From the NCBI RefSeq assembly GCF_001039355.2, contig NW_019775411.1, positions 42,262-106,261 of the forward strand: DNA of 64,000 nt, given 5' to 3'. This document shows positions 1 through 11,812 of this stretch, one piece after another. Each line of letters starts with the position of its first letter. Within the stretch, counting starts at the first letter, position 1. Made by a program: the position numbers and the translations under genes. Origin of the DNA: Lingula anatina. Its lineage: Eukaryota; Brachiopoda; Lingulata; Lingulida; Lingulidae. The notes beneath the pieces were generated by a model that worked only from the letters and a program-made list of their open reading frames with translations, did no database searches and had not been told where the DNA came from.

Positions 1-659
1 AACAAATGATAGATGCACTGATATTGACAGTGAGCTTGTACTAATTACCTGTACAGTGCACTAGCCCACCTCAGAGATTGTATCAGATAACTGCTTGAAC
101 CAGGTGACAAATTTATCTCCCCAATAAATGACTCAGGTGAACATAATTACATAATGACCACATTAGGGTTTTGTATTTGGTCTTGTATTTAAGAAAATAT
201 CGTGTAACATACCTTTTTATCAGCTCTTCTTTTTTGCCTGATGTGTGGGCATCCTACATTTTAACCAACTTTTCAACTCCGGCATCGTTGTCGCCTCAAA
301 TGGCTTGTTTAATATCGCCCCCGGCATGTCTTATGCTTCCATCATGTGTTCCTATCGCTGTCAACAACGCTTCCGGTACTATTTTGACCCCTGCAGTGCA
401 CAATTCCGGTCATGCGCATATCGCACCTTTCGAATAATGCAAGTCGTATATACCTTATAACTAGGTAATGTCCATGTAACAGCTTTCTGGGGATAAAAGG
501 AGTCCACAAGGGAGCTTTATTGGGCTGAATATCACTGTACATGATGTACTGACATCATAATGCCCCTCTCCTACACATGTACACACACGCTTATACACAC
601 ACGCACCCATGCACGCACGCATGCACGCACGCACTATCTCCAGTCTCCCCTTGACTCAC
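1..659. other. RTCB intron 7 (partial)
   Basis: No RtcB exon is visible on the minus strand here. Positions 580-640 hold an imperfect CACA/CACG/CATG simple repeat just below the exon 7 donor. A comparatively CpG-rich patch at about 260-430 does not translate into anything I recognise. Confidence 0.6.
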
Positions 660-819
660 CTGTCGCCACCTGGTGTCCCATGCCACGACTACCACTGTGG
701 ATCATCACACACACCTGACCCTCTTCCTCTATCCCCATCTTCTTGGCAGCAAACTTGTCAAAGATTTTGTCAGCCACTTGTATCTCTGCGTAGTGGTTCC
801 CTGCCCCCAGGGTGCCCAG
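660..819 (-). CDS. RTCB: RTCB coding exon 7 (two active-site histidines)
   Basis: A 160-nt exon encoding [20 protein letters not shown] through [16 protein letters not shown] plus one base. The acceptor is TTGCAG|CTGGGC and the donor is ACAG|GTGAGT. The next exon (human DALVAMEK...) is not found in 1-659, so the gene continues beyond the left edge. Confidence 0.95.
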
Positions 820-2397
820 CTGCAAGTAGGAAATGGTGACAGTTAATGATAAGTTGATTCATGTCCAAAATACTGCCTTACATTAAACCACACTGGCATC
901 TTTCTTTACAAGATTGTCAAATCTGCCAATGCAAGGAATTCATGTTCTAAACAATCTTGATTTGGCGTTGGTTTGCTAGTGGACAAGATGTCTCAAAATA
1001 GTTCTTCGTATACTTTGATAAAATATGGCAAAAGAAATTGGGACAGAAATGCAGTAACATGTACTCAGGAGAGAAAGAATGGGATGTGGTAATAATTTCA
1101 ACTGGATACAGTTTCCAAAGAAAATTTCTAAGTAATTTTTGTAATCATCGTCTTGACGAAAGTCTGTGCTTTTTTAGTGCTGTCAACTTAAATATGTGGT
1201 CAACATCCTAAATATGATCTTAGTACTGAATTTCTTGCACAGCCACTGTACAAAAGAATCAGTAAAATTTCAATAATCACTGTATTTGAAACAAAAAACC
1301 TACTAGCTTCAGTTATGATCTGTACATGTAAAGAACAAGAGACTTAAAAAGAGACTGAAACATCAATAGTAAACATGAAAAGATGTGTCACCTGTGGCAG
1401 TCCTCTCTTCTTAGCTCTGAAGCTGACTTTGGAAGGATCAGACTGCAGCATGCGGCCATACTCCTCACAGTGTTCCTTGTCCTCTGCCCACGCATAACCT
1501 GCCAGTAAGAATAATCAGGGTAGAGAACTAATTCACAATATTAAGTGAACTTCAACTTGACTGCAGTAATTAACCGTAGCTTAAGTTTAAATCTGACCAC
1601 CTAAAAACCAAACCTAGTAAGTTCAATGAATCTTTCCAAAGCAAGATTCATGCACTGGTGAAAGTACAAAAAAGGGTTGCTATATCTTTTGTCTTTCATT
1701 TTCCTAATATAAAAGTAAAAACTTGGACTGAGTTCCCATGCCTAGATTGATCCATCTGGATTGGTCTAACTCCCTGGGAAGTCTCACTATCAACTTAACT
1801 GGCTTAAATGTCTGCCTTGCCTACCGAATCAGCTAGGGTAAAGATAATTACCGCCTAACAGCTTTACTGGGCGTGACAAACACTTGAGCCGGTTAAGTTG
1901 ATAGCAATTTAGTGAGACTCCCCAGTGAGATAGGTCGATTCAAATGTCCGTGGGAATGGTCCCTTACCTTCTCTGAGTGACCAGTCCATCCCCATTTCCA
2001 AGGCCTCCTCTAGATCTCTGAAGTAAAACAATAGTGGACAATTAAACATGATGAATGTGCAAAGACTCGTATCTGTTCTTTAGATGACACTTTTGGCAAA
2101 CCTTCTGTAAGCTTGATTGCAACTAATCAGCACATTTCCTTATTGTCTGCAATAAATGTAAATCACTTTGGGGGAAAGGGGGGGGAGGGCATTGGCATCA
2201 GTCAAACTAAATAACTCGTTTCATAATTGCCATGAAGCCTATCACATTTATGTAAAGGTAATCCCTTGCATATATGTCTGAGTGTTTGTATAAATAGCCA
2301 TTTAACCATAATCAAAATTTTATTTATCCTTATCTTGCATTATTACAACATAACTGGTCAGTGGTATGAAATACTTCTTTCATAAAAATTAGTACTG

Positions 2398-2485
<88 letters not shown>

Positions 2486-4328
2486 CAAGCGTGAATGCAC
2501 CCATGCACACATGATTCTACTTACTTTGCTGTCATAGGTATAACACCTTTTGAACCAACTCCAACTGGAATATGATCAAACAAACTCTGTGCAAGCTGCT
2601 CCTTGACGGGGAGAACGTCTTTTTCAAAGAGATTAGTCCTTAATAGTCTGACCCCACAGTTAATGTCAAACCCCACACCCCCTGGGGACACAACTGCCTT
2701 GGGGTCATCCATGTCAAAGGCCGCCATGTTACCTAGAACACAAACAGTCTATTTTCAACAAATGGTTCTAGTATAGGTTAAGAGTTTAGCTAAGTGTGAG
2801 AATACAAAACAGCAATAGCCGTTATATGATATATATATATTGTGCTTAACACAAGTTTATTGATTAAAATAAAATCAATTATAAATATGTCATATTTCAT
2901 TAGTTCTTCTACAAATGTTAAAATAAGGCCATATGCAAGAGACTAAGCAAATCTTGTTTAATACATAAGTGGCTGTCTCACTCACCAATGGCAAACCCGT
3001 ATCCAGAATGTACATCCGGAAGACCAACTGATTTCTGTAATAAAACATTCACAATTTAAATCTGTGTGGACATTAAAACTAGCCATTCACTGTGAATACA
3101 TTTAAACAGTAGTGAGTGTCTACCCAGGCCAATTAAAAGCATACTCTTTAAGGGGGATCACTATGTTACAAAGGACTAAATTTGGCAAGATAATTTTATT
3201 CCGTTTTTTTCATGCGAAATACTTATCTTAATATCACTGCAATAAAAATAAGCACTTCTAGAGCACGAACTCCCCTTTTTATTGCTTTATTTACCATCCC
3301 ACTAGATTAATTCAGTTTAGAGTGTGGCCATTCCCCAAACATTAATCTTAAATTGCCCCGCTTTTTAAATTGGAGTGAGATAGTTACAGGTTTTTGATGT
3401 AACTCCATAACTAAGCAAGATATTGTAATAAAATTTGACATGGTTGACACTAGACAAAAAATTATAATTATCATCATGAATTATTTTTTTTTTTTCTTTG
3501 CAGTTAAGAGACACTCTTCTTTATTTACCCCAACAATGCCTGGTAGAGCTGCAACATTTGCTATTTGTTTCATCCCTGGTAGGAAACCCCCAAAACCTTG
3601 ACTGTTACATGATGCCTTCAGTTCATCAAACATAAGTTTCTCTAGGTGTTCATTCACGTAAAATACTCCATCCACCTAGAGAAAAGAGATATAAAAATAT
3701 TCACACAGAGAAGACACATCAAATGAACAGATTTCAGTATTCAAACCACATGGGTTGTATGAATTCATAACTCACAAATGTTTTAGAAACAGGTCTCTTT
3801 GTCAAGTATTTCATTTTTTTTTTCAATTTAAATATATTTAATTTTTTTCAATATCTCTCATTTTTACAGGTTCAAAATATAACTTGACATAAACCCAGTT
3901 TGGTTTTCAAAACTTAGGAATAATCTCTTTCAGCATCACCTGGTGAAATATCTTAATTTTTTTAATTAACAAAACAATTGCCATAACTGTACATTAAAAA
4001 CAAATCATTATCATTGAATGACGTAATTAAATGTGAAGACAATATATGCTTTTTACTCAGTCATACAAAGTCACATGGTGTAAATATCAGGATTTAACAC
4101 ACCTTTTCAAGATAAGTAGATAGAGCAATGTCAAAGCTGTAATAAGTCAGGAAAAATAAACAAGCAAATGGACAGGAGAGCAAAATAAGTTTATTTGAGT
4201 TTAATTCAACAGCATTCAAATTAACGCCATACCTTCATATTAGACACGAAGCCTTTTCTGATTTTCCAACAACAGTCAGATAACTTCTCTAAGAAGCGTA
4301 ACTCTTCCTTATATGTCCTCACCACCAT
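660..4328 (-). CDS. RTCB: RNA-splicing ligase RtcB homolog, N-terminal half (7 exons, gene truncated by window edge)
   Basis: RtcB joins RNA ends bearing 2',3'-cyclic phosphate to 5'-OH ends, using GTP and Mn2+. It is the catalytic subunit of the tRNA-splicing ligase complex and, in animals, also seals XBP1-type mRNA. Seven exons with GT-AG borders join in frame: 4233-4328, 3529-3675, 2986-3034, 2525-2732, 1968-2017, 1392-1498, 660-819 (817 nt, 272 codons plus 1 nt). The product is collinear with human RTCB (505 aa) and one residue longer at the start. Visible active-site positions are Asp120 and Cys123 in GFDINCGVR, His228 in GAGNHYAE and His260 in IHSGSRG. The guanylated histidine lies further on, outside the window. 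The start is ATG 4326-4328 because the next residues ([12 protein letters not shown]) match the family start. The family identification is secure; similarity was judged by eye from known family sequence. Confidence 0.96.
1392..1498 (-). CDS. RTCB: RTCB coding exon 6
   Basis: A 107-nt exon encoding (G)[18 protein letters not shown] through AKKRGLPQ. The acceptor is GGCAG|GTTATG and the donor is CACAG|GTGACA. It ends in phase 0. Confidence 0.95.
1725..1963. mobile_element. Foldback MITE in RTCB intron 5, abutting exon 5
   Basis: The two halves are inverted copies of one another. AGTCTCACTATCAACTTAAC on the left matches the reverse complement of GTTAAGTTGATAGC...TAGTGAGACT on the right. The ends are GGACTGAGTTCCCAT and ATGGGAATGGTCCC-like, and CTT flanks both sides as a possible 3-bp target duplication. 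The centre has the core GATAATTACCGCCTAACAGC shared with elements at 9810, 43700 and 50489. Non-autonomous, with no coding capacity. The exact right end is uncertain by about one base (1962 or 1963). Confidence 0.7.
1968..2017 (-). CDS. RTCB: RTCB coding exon 5
   Basis: A 50-nt exon encoding (K)[16 protein letters not shown] plus the first base of Gly. The acceptor is TTCAG|AGATCT and the donor is GAAG|GTAAGG. A foldback transposon relic ends at about 1963, within the donor consensus. Confidence 0.94.
2401..2483. repeat. (AC)n microsatellite
   Basis: An uninterrupted AC dinucleotide tract of about 41 units in RTCB intron 4, about 40 bp from the exon 4 donor. Confidence 0.97.
2525..2732 (-). 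CDS. RTCB: RTCB coding exon 4 (Mn-binding Asp and Cys)
   Basis: A 208-nt exon beginning in phase 1 (acceptor TTCTAG|GTAACATGG) and ending GCAAA|GTAAGT. It carries [19 protein letters not shown], which includes two metal-binding residues, and [20 protein letters not shown]. Confidence 0.96.
2986..3034 (-). CDS. RTCB: RTCB coding exon 3
   Basis: A 49-nt exon for residues 82-97 plus the first base of Gly98 ([17 protein letters not shown]). The acceptor is TTACAG|AAATCA and the donor is ATTG|GTGAGT. The [10 protein letters not shown] segment is strongly conserved in RtcB. Confidence 0.95.
3529..3675 (-). CDS. RTCB: RTCB coding exon 2
   Basis: Encodes residues 33-81 ([19 protein letters not shown] through ALPGIVG). 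The acceptor is TCTCTAG|GTGGAT. The donor is GGG|GTAAAT; this choice, one base later than the alternative, keeps the join to exon 3 in frame ([13 protein letters not shown]). Confidence 0.94.
4233..4328 (-). CDS. RTCB: RTCB coding exon 1
   Basis: Encodes residues 1-32, beginning [15 protein letters not shown] and ending GFVSNMK. The start codon reads ATG GTG after ACA. The donor is AAG|GTATGG at 4232-4231, and the exon ends in phase 0. Confidence 0.93.
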
Positions 4329-4633
4329 TGTCACAGTTATGCCTGACCTTACACACTACAGTACTGTTGTTGTTGCTCTTCTTCAATAGAAATGTCACAG
4401 CTGACAGCAACTGATCATCTGAAAAGAAATAATGAAAGATTGATCTGCTGTGCAGAGTCAGGGAAAGCAACGGCTTCAAATACCTCACCTCAGGCCTTCC
4501 CTAAGACACAGCTGGGTTTCATGTGCTCTTCTCTACAAGTTCAATTTCACTGCAGTAATCTTTGCATCTGTGCTGCTGCACAGAGCAGAATATTCACCAG
4601 TTGTCAGCTGACAATTCTGGCTGCTATACAAGT

Positions 4634-4801
4634 CAGGGGTGGATTTAGGCCATCTTCTGGGTCTTCTGGAAGACGGTCAGATTTTTAAGTTAACATTGAC
4701 GGGTATCTAATTTTTTCTGTCGGGAGACGGTCAAAAACGGAGGATGGATCAATAAAGATAATTTGGAAGACTGTCAGAAAACACCTCTGGATCCGCCCCT
4801 G
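4634..4801. mobile_element. hAT-like MITE, copy 1
   Basis: A 168-bp element with terminal inverted repeats starting CAGGGGTGGAT and ending ATCCGCCCCTG, flanked by the perfect 5-bp direct repeat CAAGT (4629-4633 and 4802-4806). A second copy sits at 18145-18314. CAGGGGCGGATC-type ends are typical of hAT-like non-autonomous elements. The 5-bp target duplication, rather than the usual 8, points to a hAT subgroup; the superfamily call is an inference. Confidence 0.85.
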
Positions 4802-5184
4802 CAAGTTGCAAAGAGACATAGGATGGTTTACCCCTTTTCTCATTTTTCTCTGGAACCCAATCACTCAAAACATTGAGAGTATCCCTTAAAGACAAATTTT
4901 GTGCTATGTGTTGTTGTGAAAATAAAAGCTGGCATTTATGCACATATTTTCTAGCTTAATACAAAAAGAAGACCACACTGCCTTTTTACAGAGTGGTACT
5001 GAGTGAGATACATGCTACATGGTGTAGGTACCCTTAAATCGACAAGTTTTATTAAAGTCATCTAAAGCCGAAACCTGTAAGTATTAGTAGCCCAAACTTT
5101 GAGACACAATGGTAGTGACCATTGAACCGACTGCAAGTTTAGTGAAATGTCACTGTGTAACTTGATGTGGAAAGCTTGCGTGGT

Positions 5185-5260
5185 GCTGCCTCAGTAGTTC
5201 GGCCTCGCACATGCCTGTTATAAAATTTTACAGCAAGTGAGGTTGAACAACTGAGGCAGC
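5185..5260 (+). other. Long near-perfect hairpin (pre-miRNA-like or foldback relic)
   Basis: Arm 5185-5208 (GCTGCCTCAGTAG...) pairs with arm 5237-5260 (...CAACTGAGGCAGC). Read as plus-strand RNA, 23 of 24 positions pair, three of them G-U and one mismatch being A-A. The stem can extend inward (TGCCTGT with ACAGCA, one bulge), leaving an AT-rich loop. The size fits a pre-miRNA, but a short palindromic transposon remnant would look similar. Confidence 0.4.
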
Positions 5261-6644
5261 GTGGTGCGGGCATCATTTAGCCGCCTCGTCAAGCACAATA
5301 CGGTGAACCCATACTAAGTCCAAGTATTCCTTTTAAAAAACCTAAAAACAAGGTAGCTGTACTTACACCGATTTCTTTTTTAAACCTTCTGTTCAACACC
5401 AAATGGTACATCTATCACATTCAGAAGGCTAAGGGTGAAGAAGTGTTGCACATTCCACTGAAATCTAGGTCAAGGTGAAGGCTAATGCTGCAACAGAAGC
5501 TCACTTCCCATAAGAAGACGTACTCTTTAGCGCCCCGTGTCGTCACATTCACGCTACCTGCAGCTGTGTCAAAATTATATGCTGTTTGAGTTGATGAATA
5601 GCGTACATAATATATATGGTAGTTCCTTGCGATCATATTAAGAATTTTCTCTTGCCATCGCGTTGGGAAAACCGTGGTCGTCGGTCATTGTAGCCAGTCG
5701 CTAGATTTGAGGATTTAGCCCCAGTTACACTGTAGACTCACAATCATGCCCCCCCGACTAATTTTACAAAGTGATATACTAAAACTTGAAAATAATCGTC
5801 ACTTGTTGAATGTTAAAAAAAACATTGAAAGTTACGTTGCAGATAGTGGTAATTGAAATGCCAATTTGCTTGGGTGCCAAGTCATCAATTTAACATTAAA
5901 TTTTGGTTTCTTACATTCTGACTGCCAGATGAAGTTACAGTTTACTTGTTTTCTTATAATAACCTGAAGAGGAAGTGTTTGACCCCTCCCCCTCCCCTCA
6001 CCTCTGTATCATAACTATCATTTGACAGTAGTCCATCTTCTGCCACCAACGCGCTATCATATCAGTGTTTCCCAGGTGCTGAACAGTTACCGCAATCTGC
6101 ATCATTTTAAAGAGAATGGGAGGAAATAGAGGCGCGCAATGGTGTTTGCTAAGTTCTACTGGGTGAAAACTAGAGAAGTGGGCTAGATTATGCCTCTTTA
6201 AAACTTAGAAAGTTTGAAATGTACATATATATTTAAATAGTCCCATGCACCCGAAACATAGTGCTGCTATCTTCAATAATTATATGTCTTCTGTCTCCCG
6301 CTAAAACGTTAAAAAAAAAATCATGACAGATTTATACAGGGAATTAACCAAAATTTTTTCAATCCAGTTTTTGCCAATATGACACTTGTTTGGATATTTT
6401 CTGAATTTACTACCGTTTTAATCAAATGATTAGAATTTTTAAGGACATGAATTTGTGTGAAGGTCTTAAGTAAATGAACAAATATGGTCATTTGATTCTC
6501 TCCGTAGTTGAAAGGCACACAATGACCGTTGGCACTTTTTATAACAAGAATTAGATTTTTGCTGGAGATTTCAACTCTTTTTTTCCCCTTATCAATTTAT
6601 GCCATGTCCAAAATCCTTCACAGAATTACAATCTGCAAGTCCCG

Positions 6645-6679
<35 letters not shown>

Positions 6680-8297
6680 GTAATAATGGAAATGGATCTG
6701 AAAGTCCTGCATTAAGGTCATACTAGAAATGAAGGAAGAGACTCCAGTGAATTTTACACTCATGGCGGTAAAAGACAGAAATTCAGAACTCTAAAGCAAA
6801 ACAATGGCTACCAAACACTACGACTAAAGATCAAAAACATAACACTTATTGGTGTTAAAGATCACCATTTATTTTTTTTTAATTTTTTTTTACAAAAATA
6901 AACATCAAGGATTGTACAAAAATTCCTGATTTGACTTTAAGTCACATTTAAAAGAAAATCAGTCAACCTTACCAAAATAAGTGTTAAAAATATAAGTAAG
7001 ACATTTGTAAACAGACAGAAGTGAATAAAATAAAAGTGAATGTCGAAGAAAATTCAACCACTAAAACCTATGCTGCATCTTCAAGTATTACACTAAACCG
7101 TGCTGCAATGTTCTAGAATTCAGTCTAACATAATCAATGCATTTTTTGCACAGCTGGCAAAAATCCAAAACCAATTTTATCTTATAAAAAGATACATATG
7201 GTTTCAAAATTGCATTACTCTGATGTTTTGTTAAGGAGTTATCTAAATAAGTCCTGGTAATGAAAACTGTAGAATAATTTTCAAACGAACAACATAATAC
7301 CATATAAACTTAAAACGTCACTCTAGACTGCAGTTGTTTTCTGCAGTAAATGCAAGTTGAAATGTAGATTTGTACTTAAAAGCTGCATAAATATAGCATG
7401 CAACAGGTAAAACTAATAAGGATTTGGCATCTAAGGTATCACATGTTCTAGCATTGGTCTCCATTTTGACACCCTGAATGGCAATGGTTCAGATATGCTG
7501 CAACAGAATGCCTTTAAACTTATCAGTATTTACTAATTGGGGCCTTGACAAACGAAGAAAATTACAAGTGCAAATATGGGCTCCCCAACACAAAGCAAAA
7601 ACATGGTTCTTGTCGCATCTACTATCAAGACTTCCATTTCAAATGCGTCTTAGGCACAACTGTATATGAACATATACTTGGAAATAAAACTGAAATAACA
7701 AAGCATTCATATTGTATGAAAATTCATCTGTTCATGACAGTATTTCATGAAAGACGACATTTCCAAGCCTATTCAGAAATGACATGCTAAGTGTTGATAC
7801 ACCCAAAGAGCATTCACATACTAACCAATATACCTTATAACTAATTTTCACTACCTATACCTTTGGTACAAACCCCCCAGTCTCAGTCTGTTGAAAATTC
7901 TCTTCTATTACATAAATTATTTAGATTAATGTTTCAAGTAGCTGGTTCCTGGGGTCCATTTCGCATAAGAGCTTTAGTCTGCAAAGTTATTTGGCAATAC
8001 TGCTGAGAGAAGAATTTCCAAGAGTCTCTGAATCCAAGATTTATTGTACCATTTCACTACTGTGTTTAAGTTACATATTTGCAAAGTAAGAGAAATGATA
8101 TAGGAGAAGTTGACTACCAATATATGTGGGTGCCATATCAGTGATTCACTAAAGAAAACTTTTAAGTGCAAATATGAGCATTTTCAAAATGACTATTCAC
8201 AAACAACCTACAACAAAATATTACATTATATCAAAGTACATCACAGTCTCATGTATTGGAAGGAATAATTCACAAATGTCTGTACCTATACTTATAA

Positions 8298-8316
8298 CTC
8301 TCGTCTCTCTCTCTCG

Positions 8317-8353
<37 letters not shown>
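8298..8353. repeat. (TC)n(AC)n microsatellite
   Basis: Interrupted TC tract followed directly by an AC tract. A second interrupted AC tract lies at 8474-8516. Confidence 0.95.
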
Positions 8354-9640
8354 AATACATGCACACACATCTATTGACGTACTTGCCCAGTAAACACACT
8401 ACCTCCATACACACACAATGGCCTATGGCAACCACACTTGCCATGCAGTCTTCATCCAAAAAAATACATTTTCAACACACACACACACCCACACACACAC
8501 ACGCATACCCACACACTTCTCTGTCAAATAAAATCTTCGATGATTAATTGCAGTGGAATGGTATAGTATATGGACATTATTATTAGTGATCTTCAACACC
8601 GAAGGCTGTGTACCTGTCTCCATAGCAACAAAGAAGAGAAAATAGACTAGATCATGTTGTGATACATTAAATGATGAAACTGATTAAAATAGAATTCAAT
8701 CTCGCATCAAGTTCCAAAACATCAAGGGGGTCCGGTTGAATAAAAGTCCCAGAGTGGCAGGGATGTTTTGACATTTTGTCTTTCCTAATTAAAGGCATTC
8801 AAAGGCTACCTATGGCAAAATCTGAGAGAAAAAAACTCCCCATCTGCTTTAAAAAGCAAAATCCACCAATTCAGACTCTGTCTCACTCCAACTGAAACCC
8901 TCCAAAACCTGAAAATGCCTTGTTAAATCAATACAAATGAAGAGATATAGGAGTCAGATACACAGCCTTCAAAAACAGAAAAGGGAGAAAGAGAAAAGAG
9001 AAATAAATAGAATAACAACGCAAGATACAAACATAGAGAAGAAAAATTGAAGAAATGAAAAAAAAAAAGAGCTATGACCTGAAAAACTTAGCAAAAAAGA
9101 AAAATAAATAAATAAAAATATGAATACTTAACCAAAACAAAAGTGACACGTTCCATAAAAACAGCACAATCTAACTGAGATCTCACAATTACAATAAATA
9201 AATTCAACTTTTCAATATTACCTAGCTTCAGCTTTTAATTAAAACAAAACTGACATGTAACATTTCCCCAAAACAAAAAGAAAAAGATAATTTGAAGAGT
9301 TTGTTTTATAATTTGGATTCACTGCAAAAAGCATTTTTTGTGGTTACATAAGTGAAATGAGAAACAAAAACTGAACAACTGAAAAAGGCAAGGCATTTGA
9401 AATTTAAGAGTAATTATTTTCTAGCCACATCTACAAACTAAATAAATTGTGCTGTTTCATTTTCTGTGACAATAGCATAAAATGATGTACTGAAATCTCT
9501 CATATCTTTGACTGTATATCTAAAAAGTCCTGTGCAGTGATCAAAATCAATATAAGATTTCCAACTGTGCACTGCATTGCACTAATTTGCAGAATGTTTT
9601 TTGGAAACTTCCCTCTATTGAAATATTTAATTTCTACCCC

Positions 9641-11467
9641 ACCCCCCCCCCTCCCTCAGTACCTTAGAAAACCTGTGGTATTTTAAAGGAATTATCAAGA
9701 CCCCCACCACCCCAGTGAAATGGAACCCTTTGTTTTACAAGCTGTATTCCCCTCAGTCAGAACATTTTAAGGTGTTTTAAGGTGTTTTCACCCAGAGTAT
9801 TACATCTTAGGGCACGTTCCCAATGGAACTTTTGTTCTAGGTAGATTGATCCAATTCTGCATGAGGCTCTCGCTAATTGCAAGCAAATTAACAAAAGTTA
9901 ATCACCCCCTAGCTGCTCGAGGAGGCTTGTCATTCAGCAAATCTGACAGCATTCAGCCAAAGCTGGACCAATCTACGCAGAGAGATTTATTGGGAGCGCG
10001 CCCTTAGTCAGACAGCTGTACCAGTAGTTTTGAAAGGTTCTACCACGTAATCACACTACAGTAGACCTTACCACATTTCACAAATTCTATACAAGCTCGC
10101 TTTCTATTGTTTAGGTAGGAATTTATTAAAGGTGCCCAATGAAGGATTTAAAACATATTGTAAATGCATGGATTGCATCTTGTTAAACTTTTAAAACATA
10201 AAATGATAGATAAATGGCCTTAATATTGCCAAAACTGTCCCCTGTCAGACTAGGTAGTCCGCCATCTTGACTGGAGCATCTGGAAAATCTCTGCTTAAGA
10301 GTTATGGTGAGTGTCCAGAAAGGAAGATTAAAGGTTGGTAAATTTTGGAAAAAATACCATTTTCCCTGGCATGATTACATACTAGTTTTTGGTGCAAAAA
10401 TCCTCCTTTGGATACCTTGGCTGTGAGGAGTGTGTGGAGGATGTAGAGTGTGGAGGCTCCACAAAGGTGTTTTTGTTATGTAACAGCCAAAGCTATGAAG
10501 TCATTAATCTCTTATAAACATACCAGTACAGCCCTATCCTGAAGATATTACACATAAATTAATGTGAAAATGGTTTTAGGCCGACTTGTGGTTACATCAT
10601 AGAACTAAGAAAACTAAAGGAATCAGTTGTGTTTAATACCTGTCCCTTTAATCAAAACTACCTACGGTTTAAATCAAATCAAGACAGACTTAAACTTACA
10701 CTAAATTGCCACAAATGCAGATTTGTAAGCCTCTCTCACCCTAAAAGTTGCTAAAAGTGCTGCCCTTGAAGATGTTCACTACCTCACCCCTAAAGGCTTC
10801 AAGTCCCTAACTGCAAGCATGGAAACAGATCTATTTCAGGTTTATAACTATGGAGATGTAGGGGTCTACGTAGCAAGCTGCCCTTTGTGTCGAGTATTAG
10901 CTTCCATTATTTATATTGGACAAAAACACACATATCCACAGGCTAAACTTCTATCACTTTTTTTAGACTGGCTACACACTAAATCCTCCAGTAGAGGAGA
11001 TGGCAAATCAAACCTGTATAAAGTGGGTCTAAAGCATGCACTTACTCTTAGGTCTTGTATATAGGAAATTTAGAAATTCCCTTACAGATCTACGTCTCAC
11101 CAGCTTTCACTGAATTCCAACACAGGAAACACAGTGTAATGTATGCATTGCAGCAAACACCAACTGATTATTCACGCTTTAAACTACTCTAATTTCAGCT
11201 CAACCTGATTATTACTTTGTAACAAAATAACATGGCATGGCATGACTTTACCAATAATAAGTCAACAACATGTCAACAAAATAATATCACATGACTTTTG
11301 TGCACCAATGGGAATTTACTTTCTAGTCACCTGACATATTACGTGGACCTATGGCAATCCTGCAAAATAATATATGTTGCACAAACAAGACAACAATTCA
11401 CCATATATAAATCTAGGACATTACAAGATCTAACCAATATGTAAGTTATCACAAAGCCTTAATGATG
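9641..11467. repeat. Tandem duplication 1, copy A
   Basis: A direct, near-identical copy of 11469-13570, starting at a poly-C run and ending TTAATGATG against a single N at 11468. It lacks the 236-bp MITE and the local 46-bp duplication found in copy B. Probably an allelic contig left unmerged rather than a true genomic duplication. Confidence 0.9.
9810..10003. mobile_element. Foldback MITE in copy A
   Basis: A 194-bp element with ends GGGCACGTTCCCAAT and ATTGGGAGCGCGCCC, inverted copies with few mismatches, flanked by TTA on both sides (9807-9809, 10004-10006). A 5-bp reading CTTAG is also possible. TTA target and foldback structure are consistent with the PIF/Harbinger group. The core AGTTAATCACCCCCTAGCTG relates it to the elements near 1725, 43700 and 50489. 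Confidence 0.8.
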
Positions 11468-11468
11468 N
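11468..11468. other. Single-base assembly gap
   Basis: One N directly between duplication copies A and B, next to a C homopolymer. Confidence 0.97.
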
Positions 11469-11628
11469 CCCCCCCCTCCCTCAGTACCTTAGAAAACCTG
11501 TGGTATTTTAAAGGAATTATCAAGACCCCCACCACCCCAGTGAAATGGAACCCTTTGTATTACAAGCTGTATTCCCCACAGTCAGAACATTTTTTTAAAG
11601 GTGTTTTCACCCAGAGTATTACATCTTA

Positions 11629-11812
11629 GGGCACGTTCCCAATGGAACTTTTGTTCTACGTAGATTTATCCAATTCCGCATAAGGCTCTCGCTAATTGCA
11701 AGCAGATTGACAAAAGTTAATCAATCCTAGATGCTCGAGGAGGCTTGCCATTCAGCAAATCTGATTGCATTCTGGATCAATCTACGCAGAAAGATTTATT
11801 GGGAGCGCGCCC
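11629..11812. mobile_element. Foldback MITE in copy B
   Basis: Allelic or paralogous counterpart of 9810-10003, in the same position with the same TTA flanks (11626-11628, 11813-11815). About 10 bp shorter owing to internal deletions. Confidence 0.8.

Noticed and set aside
171-542. Frames on both strands in the CpG-richer patch at the left edge
   Set aside because: Neither translation matches the next RtcB segment or any family I know; this is intronic.
2330-2512. Open frames through dinucleotide repeats (also at 8174-8623, 17477-18061, 21992-22207, 25719-25955, 29502-29958, 36354-36870, 44587-44967)
   Set aside because: They are open only because CA, TC or GA repeats lack stop codons; no similarity or splice logic.
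3481-3528. Extension of RTCB exon 2 into [15 protein letters not shown]
   Set aside because: This is intron read-through beyond the GTAAAT donor; the conserved protein continues in exon 3.
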